A program made the position numbers and the translations under genes. Below, in pieces: positions 1 to 9,192 of a stretch of DNA of 64,000 nt (position 1 is its first letter; every line of letters begins with the position of its first letter). The DNA comes from Noviluteimonas sp052115395 (GTDB taxonomy: Bacteria > Pseudomonadota > Gammaproteobacteria > Xanthomonadales > Xanthomonadaceae). The notes below the pieces were generated by a model that saw only the letters and a list, made by a program, of their open reading frames with translations, searched no databases and had not been told where the DNA came from. Location of the stretch: NCBI GenBank assembly GCA_052115395.1, contig JBFRGO010000001.1; one strand, given 5' to 3'.

Positions 1-230
1 GTCGAGATGATGGTCTTCAGGCCCGACAACAGGGCCGGCACGAGATACGCGTAGGTCTTGCCGGTGCCCGTGCCGGCTTCGGCGAGCAGCGTGCCACGCG
101 CATCGAAGGCATCGGCCACCGCAGCCGAAAGCCGCTGCTGCGACGCGCGCGGGACGAAGGCGGGAATGGCGTCGGCGAGCGCGCCGCCTTCGGCGAGCGC
201 GTCGCGCGCGGCGGCGGACAGGTCGGACAT
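1..230 (-). CDS. ATP-dependent DNA helicase, YoaA/DinG family (N-terminal part only)
   Basis: The first 76 residues are present; the rest lies beyond the left edge of the window. The start is the ATG at 230-228. After about 45 residues there is a Walker A loop, AEAGTGTGKT, followed by YAYLVPALL, the arrangement seen at the N terminus of XPD-like superfamily 2 helicases of the DinG/YoaA group. Such enzymes unwind DNA 5' to 3' with ATP, usually through an Fe-S cluster domain, and act in repair of damaged or stalled replication forks. The Fe-S cysteines and later helicase motifs cannot be checked here. YoaA is likelier than DinG because of the short leader before Walker A, but this is inference. 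Confidence 0.75.
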   Translation of the reverse strand, partial: MSDLSAAARDALAEGGALADAIPAFVPRASQQRLSAAVADAFDARGTLLAEAGTGTGKTYAYLVPALLSGLKTIIS

Positions 231-251
231 CGTGCCTATCTTACGGCCGCA

Positions 252-776
252 TCAATACCGCGGTGGCGCGGTCACCCTGCACGCGTCGCGTTCACGTTGC
301 GCATCGGCGACGGCGGCCGAATCGCCATGCTCCAGGCGCACCACGCGCACGGTTTCCCAATGGCGCCGGCACAAGGGGCCGACCCTGGCGCCGACCTCGA
401 TGGCCTGGCGCGCGAAACGTTCGGCGCCGTCCAGATCGCGGTTCAACACCGCGGCTTCGGCGCGTTCCTGCAGGATCGCCGGGTCGTCGCCGACCTGCTC
501 GATCGCCTCGTCGAGTGATTTCACCGCGTCGGCGGGGCGGCCTTCACGCTCGGCGCGCGCGGCCTCGTTGCGCAGGCCTTCGACCATCGGGTCGCGCAGC
601 GGGCGGATGGCGAGTTCGTCCTTCGCATCCTCCGGGCCCGCGGCCGCGCGGATCTGCGCGACGAGCGCGACCGGATCGTAGGCGGGCGCGATGCTGTCGG
701 CCGCCGGCGGCGGCGCCGAGGCGCAGGCGCTCAGGCCGACCACGCACGCCACGACGAATGCGAAACGCACTTTCAT
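252..776 (-). CDS. TPR-type lipoprotein next to PBP1b (LpoP-like)
   Basis: A 174-residue lipoprotein: the signal peptide ends in the lipobox LSAC with Cys at about residue 18. The mature part (about residues 70-140) is helical with a tetratricopeptide-like pattern, including AEREGRPADAVKSLDEAIEQ and ERAEAAVLNRDLDGAERFAR. Its start codon overlaps the stop of mrcB (ATGA at 773-776), so the two are translationally coupled. In Pseudomonas aeruginosa a TPR lipoprotein, LpoP, activates PBP1b from the outer membrane. The same combination of lipid anchor, TPR fold and mrcB partner suggests the same job here. That role is inferred from architecture and position; no residue-level match was possible. 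Confidence 0.75.
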   Translation of the reverse strand: MKVRFAFVVACVVGLSACASAPPPAADSIAPAYDPVALVAQIRAAAGPEDAKDELAIRPLRDPMVEGLRNEAARAEREGRPADAVKSLDEAIEQVGDDPAILQERAEAAVLNRDLDGAERFARQAIEVGARVGPLCRRHWETVRVVRLEHGDSAAVADAQRERDACRVTAPPRY

Positions 777-3193
777 TGCCCGTCCTGCGGCGCGGGCTGC
801 GCTTGCGGCTGCGGCGGCGGTTGCTGCTGCGATTGTTCGTCCTTGCCGAAGCCGAACCAGTCGCGCCAGCCACTGGATTCGTCGGCGCTCTGCGCCTGCA
901 CGCTGCACGGTTCGAACGGAGGCTGGAACCCGGCGACGAACGCGAAGCGGCGCGCGCCCGGGCATTCGGCGTTGGTCGCGTTGCCGCCGACGACCCACTG
1001 CCAATCCAGGCCCTTGTCGCCGATCTCCAGCGGCCGGCTCGGCAGCCGCGAGAAGATGCCGGACCACACGCGCATGCCGCCGGTCGCGCCGTACAGGCCC
1101 GTCGGTTGGTTCTGATCGTTGCCGACCCAGATCACCGCCAGATGGTCGCCCGTGTAACCGGCGAACCAACTGTCGCGGCTGTCGTTGGAGGTGCCGGTCT
1201 TGCCCGCGGCCTGCAAACGCCCGAGGCCGTCGCTCACCAGCGGACGCCCCGTGCCCGAGGTGACGGCGTGTTGCAGCGCCGTTCCGATCAGGCGCGCGGC
1301 GATCGCATCGCCTTCCTGCGCGGGCGCCGGTGCGATGTCGTAACGCGTGAGCGCCTTGCCGTTCGCATCGAGCACGCCGCGCACGGCATGCAGCGGCTGG
1401 ATTTCGCCGCCCGAAGCGAGGAATTGATACAGCTGCGCCATCGCGTACGGGCTCTGGTCGACCGCACCGAGGATCAGCGCCGGATTCGGATCGGCTTCGA
1501 TGCCCGCCAGCGCCTTGATCAGCGCGGCCAGGCGGCGCGGATCGACCTGCATGCCCACGCGGACCGTCGCCTGGTTGTAGGACATGCCGAGCGCATCGAT
1601 CATCCGCACCAGGCCGTGGCTGCGGCCGTCGGAATTGCCCGGCGTCCAGCGCTTGCCGCGACCGAGGGTGACCGCCACCGGGGCATCGTCGACGAAACTG
1701 GCGAGCGAGAATTTGTTCGGCTGCGCAAGCGCGAGCAGATACACGAAGGGCTTGAGCAGCGAACCCACCGGGCGCTGCGCTTCCACCGCGCGATTGAAGC
1801 CCTGCTCCTGGAAACTGCGGCTGCCCACGACGGCGACGACATCGCCGTTGTGGACGTCGGTCACCACCAGGCCGGCCTGCAAGGGCGGGCGCTTCTTGTT
1901 TTCGACGGCCTTCAGCGTGCGCGTCACGGCGCCTTCGGCATACGCCTGCGCCGAGGGCGACATCGCGCTGAGCACGGTCAGGCCCGCGCCCTGCAGCGCA
2001 TCGGCCGGATAGTCGCGCGCGAGCTGGCGACGAATGAGGTCGACGTAAGCCGGGAAGCGATTGGCGATGTTCACCGGCGTCTTGGTCACGCCGAGCGGCG
2101 CGGCTTTGGCGCGCGCGTATTCCTCGTCGTTGATCAGCCCGGATTCGCGCATCTTGCCCAGCGCGAAATTGCGGCGCTCGGTCGCGCGTTCGGGATTGCG
2201 GCGCGGATCGTAGAGCGACGGGCCGCGCACCATGCCGATCATCAACGCGATCTGTTCGGTCGACAGATCGCGCAGGTCGCGGCCGAACCAGAACTCCGAC
2301 GCCGCGGCCACGCCGTGGATCGCCTGCGAGCCCTGCTGGCCCAGGTAGACCTGGTTGAAGTAGGCCTCGAGGATCGTCTTCTTGTCGTAGCGCGCTTCGA
2401 TCAGCAGCGCATAGAGGATTTCGTTGAACTTGCGGCTGAAGGTCTGTTCCTTGCCGATGCCGAGCAGGCCGCTGCGCGCGAGCTGCTGGGTGAGCGTGCT
2501 CGCGCCCTGGCGGGCTTCGCCCGAGCGCAGGTTGACCCACATCGCGCGCGCGATGCCGGACAGATCGATGCCGTGGTGGCGGTTGAAGTCGCGGTCCTCG
2601 ACCGCCTGCAGGCCGGTGACGAGCAGTTCGGGCACTTCCTCGATGCGCACGATGCGGCGCTCTTCCTGCTGCTGGCCATAGAGCGTGGCGATGCGCGCCG
2701 GATCCAGGCGCGCGGCCTTGATCGCCTGCTTGCGCGCGTGGTCGCGCACGCTGGCCACGCGCGAACCCGACAGCACGATGTCCACTTGCCGCGGCGCGAC
2801 CTGGCCGTCGACATCGAAGAAGCCGCGGCTGGCGATGCGCCAGCGCCCGCCGTCGTGCGAATAGGTGCCGGGGCGCACGCCCGCGCCATCGTCGCGATAG
2901 CCGGCCGCTTCCAGTTCGGTCTTCAGCGTCTGCGCATCCATCGCCGTGCCGGTGTGCAACACCAGCGGGCGCGCGTACACGCGCGTGGGCAACTGCCAAC
3001 GCAACTGGCCGAAGCGTTCGCCGACCTGGTGGTTGAGGTAGATCGTGTACGGAATCAGGAAACCCAGCCCCAGCCCGACCGCGGCCAACCCCCAGGTCAG
3101 CAGCCTGCGGCGCCAGCCCGGCACCGGCGCCGGGCCGTGTCCGTCGCGGCCGTCGTCGTCTTCGTCGTATTCGATCCGCGGGGATTTGGGCAT
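773..3193 (-). CDS. mrcB: Penicillin-binding protein 1B (bifunctional peptidoglycan glycosyltransferase/transpeptidase)
   Basis: An 806-residue class A PBP that polymerises lipid II and cross-links the glycan strands in the periplasm. It has a short cytoplasmic tail and one membrane segment at about 31-52. A UB2H-like region follows, then the GT51 glycosyltransferase domain with AVEDRDF (catalytic Glu about 199) and ASTLTQQLAR. The transpeptidase has SLLK (Ser about 478), an SYN motif (about 532) and KTGT (about 652). The C terminus is Gln/Pro-rich low complexity. The start is the ATG at 3193; a longer reading frame to 3301 adds 36 residues without the look of coding sequence. The gene overlaps the downstream TPR lipoprotein by 4 bp, supporting a synthase/activator pair. 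Confidence 0.95.
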   Translation of the reverse strand: MPKSPRIEYDEDDDGRDGHGPAPVPGWRRRLLTWGLAAVGLGLGFLIPYTIYLNHQVGERFGQLRWQLPTRVYARPLVLHTGTAMDAQTLKTELEAAGYRDDGAGVRPGTYSHDGGRWRIASRGFFDVDGQVAPRQVDIVLSGSRVASVRDHARKQAIKAARLDPARIATLYGQQQEERRIVRIEEVPELLVTGLQAVEDRDFNRHHGIDLSGIARAMWVNLRSGEARQGASTLTQQLARSGLLGIGKEQTFSRKFNEILYALLIEARYDKKTILEAYFNQVYLGQQGSQAIHGVAAASEFWFGRDLRDLSTEQIALMIGMVRGPSLYDPRRNPERATERRNFALGKMRESGLINDEEYARAKAAPLGVTKTPVNIANRFPAYVDLIRRQLARDYPADALQGAGLTVLSAMSPSAQAYAEGAVTRTLKAVENKKRPPLQAGLVVTDVHNGDVVAVVGSRSFQEQGFNRAVEAQRPVGSLLKPFVYLLALAQPNKFSLASFVDDAPVAVTLGRGKRWTPGNSDGRSHGLVRMIDALGMSYNQATVRVGMQVDPRRLAALIKALAGIEADPNPALILGAVDQSPYAMAQLYQFLASGGEIQPLHAVRGVLDANGKALTRYDIAPAPAQEGDAIAARLIGTALQHAVTSGTGRPLVSDGLGRLQAAGKTGTSNDSRDSWFAGYTGDHLAVIWVGNDQNQPTGLYGATGGMRVWSGIFSRLPSRPLEIGDKGLDWQWVVGGNATNAECPGARRFAFVAGFQPPFEPCSVQAQSADESSGWRDWFGFGKDEQSQQQPPPQPQAQPAPQDGQ

Positions 3194-3330
3194 TGGGTCT
3201 TCAGGGAAAGCCCGCTGGCCAAGGGCCGGGGCGATGCGACAATGGAGCCGCGAGTCTAGCGCAGGGCCTTGTCCACGCCAGTTCGCGCCCCGTGGCCCCA
3301 CCCCTTTTCTTCAGCCGGAGTTGTGCTGGC

Positions 3331-5448
3331 ATGTCGATGACCCCGGCCGATGCGCGCTTCTTCCTGCGACGGGCGCTCGGGCTGGCCACGCGCGGGCTGG
3401 CGAGCCTGCGCACGCGCGGTTGGTCGGCGACGCTGGCGCAGGCGCGGTTGCGGTTCGCGCGTGCGCCGTCCGTGGATCGAACGCAGCTGTATCGGCCGCA
3501 GGCCACGCCCTTCGCCCCCTTCGCCTTGCCCGACACGCTGCAGGTCGCAGGCCCCGCGCCGCGCGCGAGCATCGTGATCCCCGTGTACGGCCAGTTCGCG
3601 CGCACCCTCGCGTGCCTGCGCGCATTGGCGGCGCATCCGCCGGCCGGGCACGCCGAGGTGATCGTCGTCGACGATGGTTCGACCGACGAAACGCCCGACG
3701 CCCTGCCCCACGTCGAAGGCCTGCGCTATCACCGGCGCGCCGAGAACGGCGGGTTCATCGCGGCCTGCAACGACGGTGCCTCGCTCGCGCGCGGCGATTA
3801 CGTGGTCTTCCTCAACAACGACACGATCCCGCAGCCCGGCTGGCTGGATGCCTTGCTGCGCACCTTCGACGAACACGCGGACGTCGGCCTGGTCGGCGCG
3901 CAACTGCGCTATCCCGATGGGCGCCTGCAGGAAGCCGGCGGCGTCGTGTTTTCCGACGGCAGCGCCTGGAATTACGGCCGCCGTGCGTCTCCCGAAGATT
4001 GCCGTTACGCCTACGTGCGCGATTGCGATTACGCCAGCGGCGCGGCGATCGCGTTGCCGCGCATGCTGTTCGCCGAACTCGGTGGCTTCGCGCACGCCTA
4101 CGCGCCGGCGTATTACGAAGACACCGACCTGGCCTTCGCCGTGCGTGCGCGCGGTTTGCGCGTGCTCTACCAGCCCGACGCGGTGGTCGTGCACGACGAA
4201 GGCGGCACCGCGGGCACCGATGTCAATGTCGGCCCCAAGGCGGCGCAGGTGCGCAACCAGGCCAAGTTCGAAGCGCGCTGGCGCGATGCGCTCGCCGCGC
4301 ACGCCGCACCCGGCACGATCCCCACCCCCGCCGTGCTGCATGCGCGCACGCCGCAGGTGCTCATCGTCGATGCGCTGACGCCGCATCCGGACCACGACTC
4401 GGGGTCGCTGCGGCTGGTGAACCTGATGCGCTTGCTGCGCGAAGAAGGCGCGCATGTCGTCTTCCTCCCGGCCAATCGCGCGAACGACGGTGCCGCCACG
4501 CACGCGCTGCAGCAACTGGGCGTGGAATGTTGGCATGCGCCGTTCGCGCCGCGCGCGCCGGCCTGGTTCCGCGAACATGGGCCGCGTTTGGACACGATCG
4601 TGCTCAGCCGCCATTACGTCGCCGCCGAATTCCTGCCGCTCGTGCGCCGCCATGCGCCGCAGGCGCGCGTGGTCTTCGATACGGTCGACCTGCATTACCT
4701 GCGCGAAGCGCGCGGCGCGGAACTGGCGAACGACGCCGCCCAACGCCGCATGGCGCTGCGCACGCGCGCGCTGGAACTGGACGTGATCGCGCGCAGCGAC
4801 GCCACGCTGGTGGTGAGCGAGGTCGAGCGCAAACTGCTCGCCATCGACGCACCGGGCGCGCAAGTCGACATCCTGTCGAACCTGCACCAGGTCGCAGGCC
4901 TCGGCCAACCCTTCGCGCAGCGCCAGGACCTCGTATTCGTCGGCGGTTTCCGCCATCCGCCGAATGTCGATGCGGTGCGCTGGTTCGTCGAAGCGATCTT
5001 CCCCGCGGTGCGCGCGCGCCTACCGCAGGTGCGCTTCCACTGCATCGGCAGCCACGCGCCGGACGCGATCCGCGCGCTCGGCAAGGTCGACGGTGTGATC
5101 GTGCACGGCCACGTGCCCGACATCGATCCCTTCATGCGCGGCGCGCGCATCGCGATCGCGCCGCTGCGTTTCGGCGCCGGCGTGAAGGGCAAGGTCAACC
5201 TGAGCATGGCGCACGGGCAACCGGTGGTCGCCACCTCGTGCGCGGTGGAAGGCATGCATCTGTGCGCGGGCGAAGACGTGCTGGTCGCCGATGAAGCGCA
5301 GGCCTTCGCCGATGCGATCGTCCGCCTGTACGAAGACGAAGCCTTGTGGACGCACCTGCGCGACAACGCGCTGGTGAATGTCGAGCGACACTTTTCGCTC
5401 GACGCGGGGCGCGCGGTCGTGCGGCGGGTGCTGCTCAACAAGCCTTAA
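3331..5448 (+). CDS. Two-domain glycosyltransferase (GT2 plus C-terminal GT4-like)
   Basis: A 705-residue cytoplasmic sugar transferase. The N-terminal half is a GT-A fold of family GT2: SIVIPVYGQ at about 80, VVDDGSTD at about 111, LNNDT (DXD-like metal/nucleotide site) at about 160 and a YYEDTDLAF acceptor loop at about 255. The C-terminal half (about 345-700) is GT-B/GT4-like, with FVGGFRHPPNVDAV and a late segment resembling the nucleotide-sugar site, PLRFGAGVKGKVNLSMA. Such fusions generally add two sugars in O-antigen, exopolysaccharide or glycan assembly. The ATG at 3331 is preceded by GCCGGAG. The gene stands alone, divergent from mrcB and tail-to-tail with the next gene, the stops sharing TTAA. 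Donor and acceptor are unknown. Confidence 0.85.
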   Translation: MSMTPADARFFLRRALGLATRGLASLRTRGWSATLAQARLRFARAPSVDRTQLYRPQATPFAPFALPDTLQVAGPAPRASIVIPVYGQFARTLACLRALAAHPPAGHAEVIVVDDGSTDETPDALPHVEGLRYHRRAENGGFIAACNDGASLARGDYVVFLNNDTIPQPGWLDALLRTFDEHADVGLVGAQLRYPDGRLQEAGGVVFSDGSAWNYGRRASPEDCRYAYVRDCDYASGAAIALPRMLFAELGGFAHAYAPAYYEDTDLAFAVRARGLRVLYQPDAVVVHDEGGTAGTDVNVGPKAAQVRNQAKFEARWRDALAAHAAPGTIPTPAVLHARTPQVLIVDALTPHPDHDSGSLRLVNLMRLLREEGAHVVFLPANRANDGAATHALQQLGVECWHAPFAPRAPAWFREHGPRLDTIVLSRHYVAAEFLPLVRRHAPQARVVFDTVDLHYLREARGAELANDAAQRRMALRTRALELDVIARSDATLVVSEVERKLLAIDAPGAQVDILSNLHQVAGLGQPFAQRQDLVFVGGFRHPPNVDAVRWFVEAIFPAVRARLPQVRFHCIGSHAPDAIRALGKVDGVIVHGHVPDIDPFMRGARIAIAPLRFGAGVKGKVNLSMAHGQPVVATSCAVEGMHLCAGEDVLVADEAQAFADAIVRLYEDEALWTHLRDNALVNVERHFSLDAGRAVVRRVLLNKP

Positions 5449-6977
5449 CGGCGCGACGCCAGGCGCAGGCGCTCGGCGAAGGCGTCGATTCCTTCGGCAT
5501 TCGGATCCAACGCACGCGCGGACATCAACGCGCGTTGCGCAGTCGTGATTTCCCCTGCGCCAAGGCGTTCCTGGCCCACCGCGATCCAACGCATCGCAAG
5601 GCGGTTGTGGTCCTGCAACACGCTCGCGCGGTCGTCGCCGAGCTGGTCGCGCGCGTCCAGGCAACCTTCGGCACGAACGAGGCGATTGGCGCGCAAGGCA
5701 TCGTCGAAACAGGTGCGCGCCGCGGGCAGGAGACGCGCCTGCGCGGCTTTCACCGCCGGATCGTCCGGCGCGAGCGCGCGTGCGCGACGGATCTGGTCGT
5801 AGGCGCTGTCGCCCGGCGGCGTGAGCAGGTCGCCGCGCGCCTCGGATTCGGCGGCGCCGGCGAGCAGGCGACGCACTTCGGCGATGCGGCCCGGCGTCGA
5901 CGCGCGCAGCGGCAATCGTTCGCCGCGGGCGCGCGATTGCGCCAGATGGCGTTCGGCTTCGGCGATCGCCGGCGATTTCGGATCGATCACGCGCGCCAGG
6001 TCCAGCGCGCGCTGGGCTTCGTCGAAATCGAAATCCGACGCGGCGCGCTGGCTGCGCTTGGCCCAGGCCTGCGCGAGGCGCGCGAGATTGTCGCGGGCCT
6101 GCGCATCGTTGGGATCCAGCGCGAGCGCCGCGCGATAGGCGTCTGTCGCGGCGTCGAGTTGCTTGCCGCGCAAGGCGATGTCGCCGCGCGCGCGCTGTGC
6201 ATCGCGCGCTTGCGTCAGCGCGGCCTGCGCATCGGGCAAGCCGACATGGCCCGGGTCGAATTCCCGCACGCGCGCCACCAACGTCGCCGCCTGGTCGAAC
6301 TCGCCGCGCGACAAGTGCGCCTGCGCCTGCTGCAACAGTTGCGACAAGGCGTCTTCGCGCCCTTCCAGTGCGGTGTTGTTCGCCGGCTGCAGCGTCAGCA
6401 CTTCCTTGTACAGCGGCAGCGCGGCCTTCGGGTCGCCGTCGAGATGACCGGCCTGCCGCGCCTTGTCCGCGTCGGCGAGCAACGTATCGATGGCGACCAG
6501 GTCCACTTCCTGCTGGCGCAGGCGGTCTTCGATGCGAACGACCTGCGCGTCGGGGACCGCGAGTTCGCGCGCGAGCCGCAAGGCCAGGTGCGCTTCCTGG
6601 AAGCGCCGCGCGTCGGTGGCCTTGTCGGCCTTGGCCAACGCGACTTCGCCGACGCGCTGCAGGCCCGCGCGCGCTTCGTCGCGATCGGAATCCATCGCGA
6701 GCGCGGCGGCGTACAACTCGCGCGCGCCGGTGCCGTCGGGTGCGGTGAGTTTGCCGGCCTGCAAGGCGCGCGCTGCCGCATCGAGCGTCTGCTGGTATTG
6801 CGCCTCGGGATAGACCTTGTCGGACATCGGTTGCCGGAACGCGACGATCAACACCACCAGCCCGAGCACGGCGACCGCGCCGATCTCCACGCGCCGGCGC
6901 AACGCGGGCGGCCAACGCCGCATCCAGTCGAACAGGCGCAGGCGGAGCGGATCGCGACGGAGCGGCACGCGGGGCAT
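5445..6977 (-). CDS. Membrane-anchored tetratricopeptide-repeat protein
   Basis: A 510-residue protein with one membrane segment at about 28-48 (GAVAVLGLVVLIVAF) and a long helical remainder rich in TPR-like units, for example AQAHLSRGEFDQAATLVAR and ATDAYRAALALDPNDAQAR. It probably sits in the inner membrane with the repeats in the periplasm or cytoplasm as a scaffold. The start is taken as the ATG at 6977, one base after the relA stop (TGA-C-ATG); an in-frame GTG at 6989 overlapping relA is possible but less attractive. The tight spacing implies co-transcription and coupled translation with relA. No enzymatic motif is visible and the partner is unknown. Confidence 0.75.
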   Translation of the reverse strand: MPRVPLRRDPLRLRLFDWMRRWPPALRRRVEIGAVAVLGLVVLIVAFRQPMSDKVYPEAQYQQTLDAAARALQAGKLTAPDGTGARELYAAALAMDSDRDEARAGLQRVGEVALAKADKATDARRFQEAHLALRLARELAVPDAQVVRIEDRLRQQEVDLVAIDTLLADADKARQAGHLDGDPKAALPLYKEVLTLQPANNTALEGREDALSQLLQQAQAHLSRGEFDQAATLVARVREFDPGHVGLPDAQAALTQARDAQRARGDIALRGKQLDAATDAYRAALALDPNDAQARDNLARLAQAWAKRSQRAASDFDFDEAQRALDLARVIDPKSPAIAEAERHLAQSRARGERLPLRASTPGRIAEVRRLLAGAAESEARGDLLTPPGDSAYDQIRRARALAPDDPAVKAAQARLLPAARTCFDDALRANRLVRAEGCLDARDQLGDDRASVLQDHNRLAMRWIAVGQERLGAGEITTAQRALMSARALDPNAEGIDAFAERLRLASRR

Positions 6978-6978
6978 G

Positions 6979-9129
6979 TCAGGTCGCACGCCGCGCGTCT
7001 TCCACGCCGGGCACGGACGACAGCTTGCCGAGCAGCGAGGACAGTTGACCGAAATCGGAAACGCGCAGCCGCAGGTTGATGCGCACGCGGCCCGTGCCGC
7101 GTTCGGGATCGCCGGAAATCGACGCGACGTGCGCGTTCTCCTGCGCGATCAGGTTGGTCAGGTCCTTCAGCAGCCACTTGCGATCCAGCGCGAGCAGCAC
7201 GACATCGACATCGTGCCCGCCACCCACGCCGCCCCATTCGACAGGGATCGCGCGTTGCGGTTGTGCCGCGGCGAGACGTTCGTAGGTCGCGCAACCGGCG
7301 CGATGCACCGAAATGCCCTTGCCGCGCGTGAGGTAACCGACGATGGGTTCGCCTGGCAGCGGCTGGCAGCAGCGCGCCGGTTGCGCGAGCAGGTTGCCGA
7401 CACCGGCGATGGTGAAGTCCGACCGGCCCTTCTTCGCCGGTGCGCGCGAGACGACGGGCGATGGGACGGATTCGGGTTCGGCGAGCGCACGCTCGTGTTC
7501 GAGCAACGCGCGACCGACCTGGTGCGGGCCGACGTCGCCCAATGCGACGAGCACGACGAGCTCGTCCTCGTTCGAGACATTGAAGCGCGACAACACCGGC
7601 GTCAGGTCGGCTTTGGCCAGGCCCAGACGCTTGAGTTCCTTGTCGAGCAGTTCGCGCCCGGCGAGCAGGTTGCGCGCGCGATCGAGCTTGTGGAACCAGC
7701 TGCGCACCTTCTCGCGCGAACGTGGGCTCGCGAGGAAACCGTTGGATTGCACGAGCCAGTCGCGCCGCGGCTCGGCGACCTTGCCGGTGAGGATCTCGAC
7801 GCGATCGCCGCTGTGCAACACGTGGTCGAGCGGCACGATGCGGCCGTCGACCTTCGCTCCGCGCGTGCGATGGCCGACGTCGGTGTGCAGGCGGTAAGCG
7901 AAATCGATCGGGGTCGCGCCCTGCGGCAAGTCGATGACTTCGCCGCGCGGCGTGAGCACGTAGACACGATCCTCGACCAGCTCGCTGTCGAGCTCGCGCA
8001 GCAGGTTGGCCTCTTCGCCCGGCGTGCCTTCCAGCAACTGCCGCATCCACGCGATGCGCTTTTCCATCGCGGCGTCGGCGCCCTTGCTGGTCGCGCGGCC
8101 TTCCTTGTACTTCCAGTGCGCGGCGACGCCGAGCTCGGCCTGCGCATGCATCTGGTGCGTGCGGATCTGCACTTCGAGCGTCTTGCCTTCCGGCCCGATC
8201 ACCGCGGTGTGCAGCGAGCGATAGTCGTTGCGCTTGGGGCGCGCGATGTAATCGTCGAACTCGTCCGGCACCGGCAGCCACAGCGCATGCACGACGCCGA
8301 GCACGGCGTAGCAGGCGGGCACGTCGTCGACGAGCACGCGCAATGCGCGCAGGTCGTAGAGCTCGCCGATGGGCGCGTTCTTCTTCTGCATCTTTCGCCA
8401 GATGCTGTAGATGTGCTTCGGGCGGCCGGCGACTTCGCCGCGGATGCCCGATGCATCGAGCGCTTCGCGCAGCGTGTCCTTGACCGTTTCGATGTAACGC
8501 TCGCGGCCGCTGCGCTTGTCGTCGAGCAGGCGCGCGATCTGCTGGTAGGTCTGCGGCTCCAGGTACCGGAACGCGAGGTCTTCCAGCTCCCACTTCAACT
8601 GCCAGATGCCCAGGCGGTTGGCGAGCGGCGCGTGGATGTCGCGCGTGAGTTGCGCGAGCGCGCGTTGTTGGTCCGGCGGCGCGTTGGCGGCCAGGCGCAG
8701 GCGTGCGAGGTGGCGCGAGAGCAGCACCAGCACCACGCGCAGGTCGCGCACGATCGCCAGCAACAGCCGGCGCAGGCCTTCGCTGTTGCCGTGGCCGCGT
8801 TGTTCGGCGTGCAGCGCCCACACCTGCACGGCGGCGCGCTGGCCTTCGAGCAGCGCGACGATCTGCGGATGGTCCTTGTCCAGGCGCGGGCGCAACTGCG
8901 CTTCCACCGCCGGCAACGCGCGCAACACCGCGGCGGCCGTGACGTCGCCGTCGGCGCCGAGTTTGGCGAGCGAAGCGAGCGTATCGGCGAGCACCGCCGG
9001 CGGATCGGGCGCTTGTGCGAACGGATCGCCGTCCACCTGCAGCATCGCGTCGCGCAGGGGTTGCGGGATGGCATCGGCCGGCGGCAGCGCCAGCAAAGCG
9101 GGCAATGTGAGGGGGGTGAGCTTGCTCAA
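6979..9129 (-). CDS. relA: (p)ppGpp synthetase I (RelA, monofunctional)
   Basis: A 716-residue stringent-response synthetase that makes (p)ppGpp from ATP and GTP/GDP at stalled ribosomes. The N-terminal pseudo-hydrolase domain lacks the HD metal site of SpoT and has the RelA-type pattern LRRLLLAIVRDLRVVLVLLS. The synthetase domain carries GRPKHIYSIWRKMQKK (about 235) and NDYRSLHTAV (about 301). The ExDD motif (EFDD, 290-293) marks monofunctional RelA, as opposed to RxKD of bifunctional enzymes. A TGS domain lies at about 395-455 and an ACT domain at about 640-716. The start is a TTG at 9129, with AGGA about 11 bases upstream; the first in-frame ATG is 28 residues further in, so the true start is slightly uncertain. 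Confidence 0.93.
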   Translation of the reverse strand: MSKLTPLTLPALLALPPADAIPQPLRDAMLQVDGDPFAQAPDPPAVLADTLASLAKLGADGDVTAAAVLRALPAVEAQLRPRLDKDHPQIVALLEGQRAAVQVWALHAEQRGHGNSEGLRRLLLAIVRDLRVVLVLLSRHLARLRLAANAPPDQQRALAQLTRDIHAPLANRLGIWQLKWELEDLAFRYLEPQTYQQIARLLDDKRSGRERYIETVKDTLREALDASGIRGEVAGRPKHIYSIWRKMQKKNAPIGELYDLRALRVLVDDVPACYAVLGVVHALWLPVPDEFDDYIARPKRNDYRSLHTAVIGPEGKTLEVQIRTHQMHAQAELGVAAHWKYKEGRATSKGADAAMEKRIAWMRQLLEGTPGEEANLLRELDSELVEDRVYVLTPRGEVIDLPQGATPIDFAYRLHTDVGHRTRGAKVDGRIVPLDHVLHSGDRVEILTGKVAEPRRDWLVQSNGFLASPRSREKVRSWFHKLDRARNLLAGRELLDKELKRLGLAKADLTPVLSRFNVSNEDELVVLVALGDVGPHQVGRALLEHERALAEPESVPSPVVSRAPAKKGRSDFTIAGVGNLLAQPARCCQPLPGEPIVGYLTRGKGISVHRAGCATYERLAAAQPQRAIPVEWGGVGGGHDVDVVLLALDRKWLLKDLTNLIAQENAHVASISGDPERGTGRVRINLRLRVSDFGQLSSLLGKLSSVPGVEDARRAT

Positions 9130-9192
9130 GGGTTCGAATCCTGCGACAGCCCTACAGTACCGCGCCCCGTGCGAAGGGCGCGGGAGCGCCGT

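Noticed and set aside
263..3259. Plus-strand open frame of 998 codons opposite the lipoprotein and mrcB
   Set aside because: Antisense shadow of mrcB, whose motifs are unmistakable on the other strand.
6978..6989. GTG at 6989 as the start of the TPR protein
   Set aside because: It would overlap relA by 11 bp; the ATG at 6977 directly after the stop gives a better coupled start.
9126..9146. GGTTCGAATCC, like the T-arm of a tRNA, just upstream of relA
   Set aside because: The flanking bases do not form a five-pair T-stem and there is no D-arm, anticodon arm or acceptor stem nearby, so it is a chance match.
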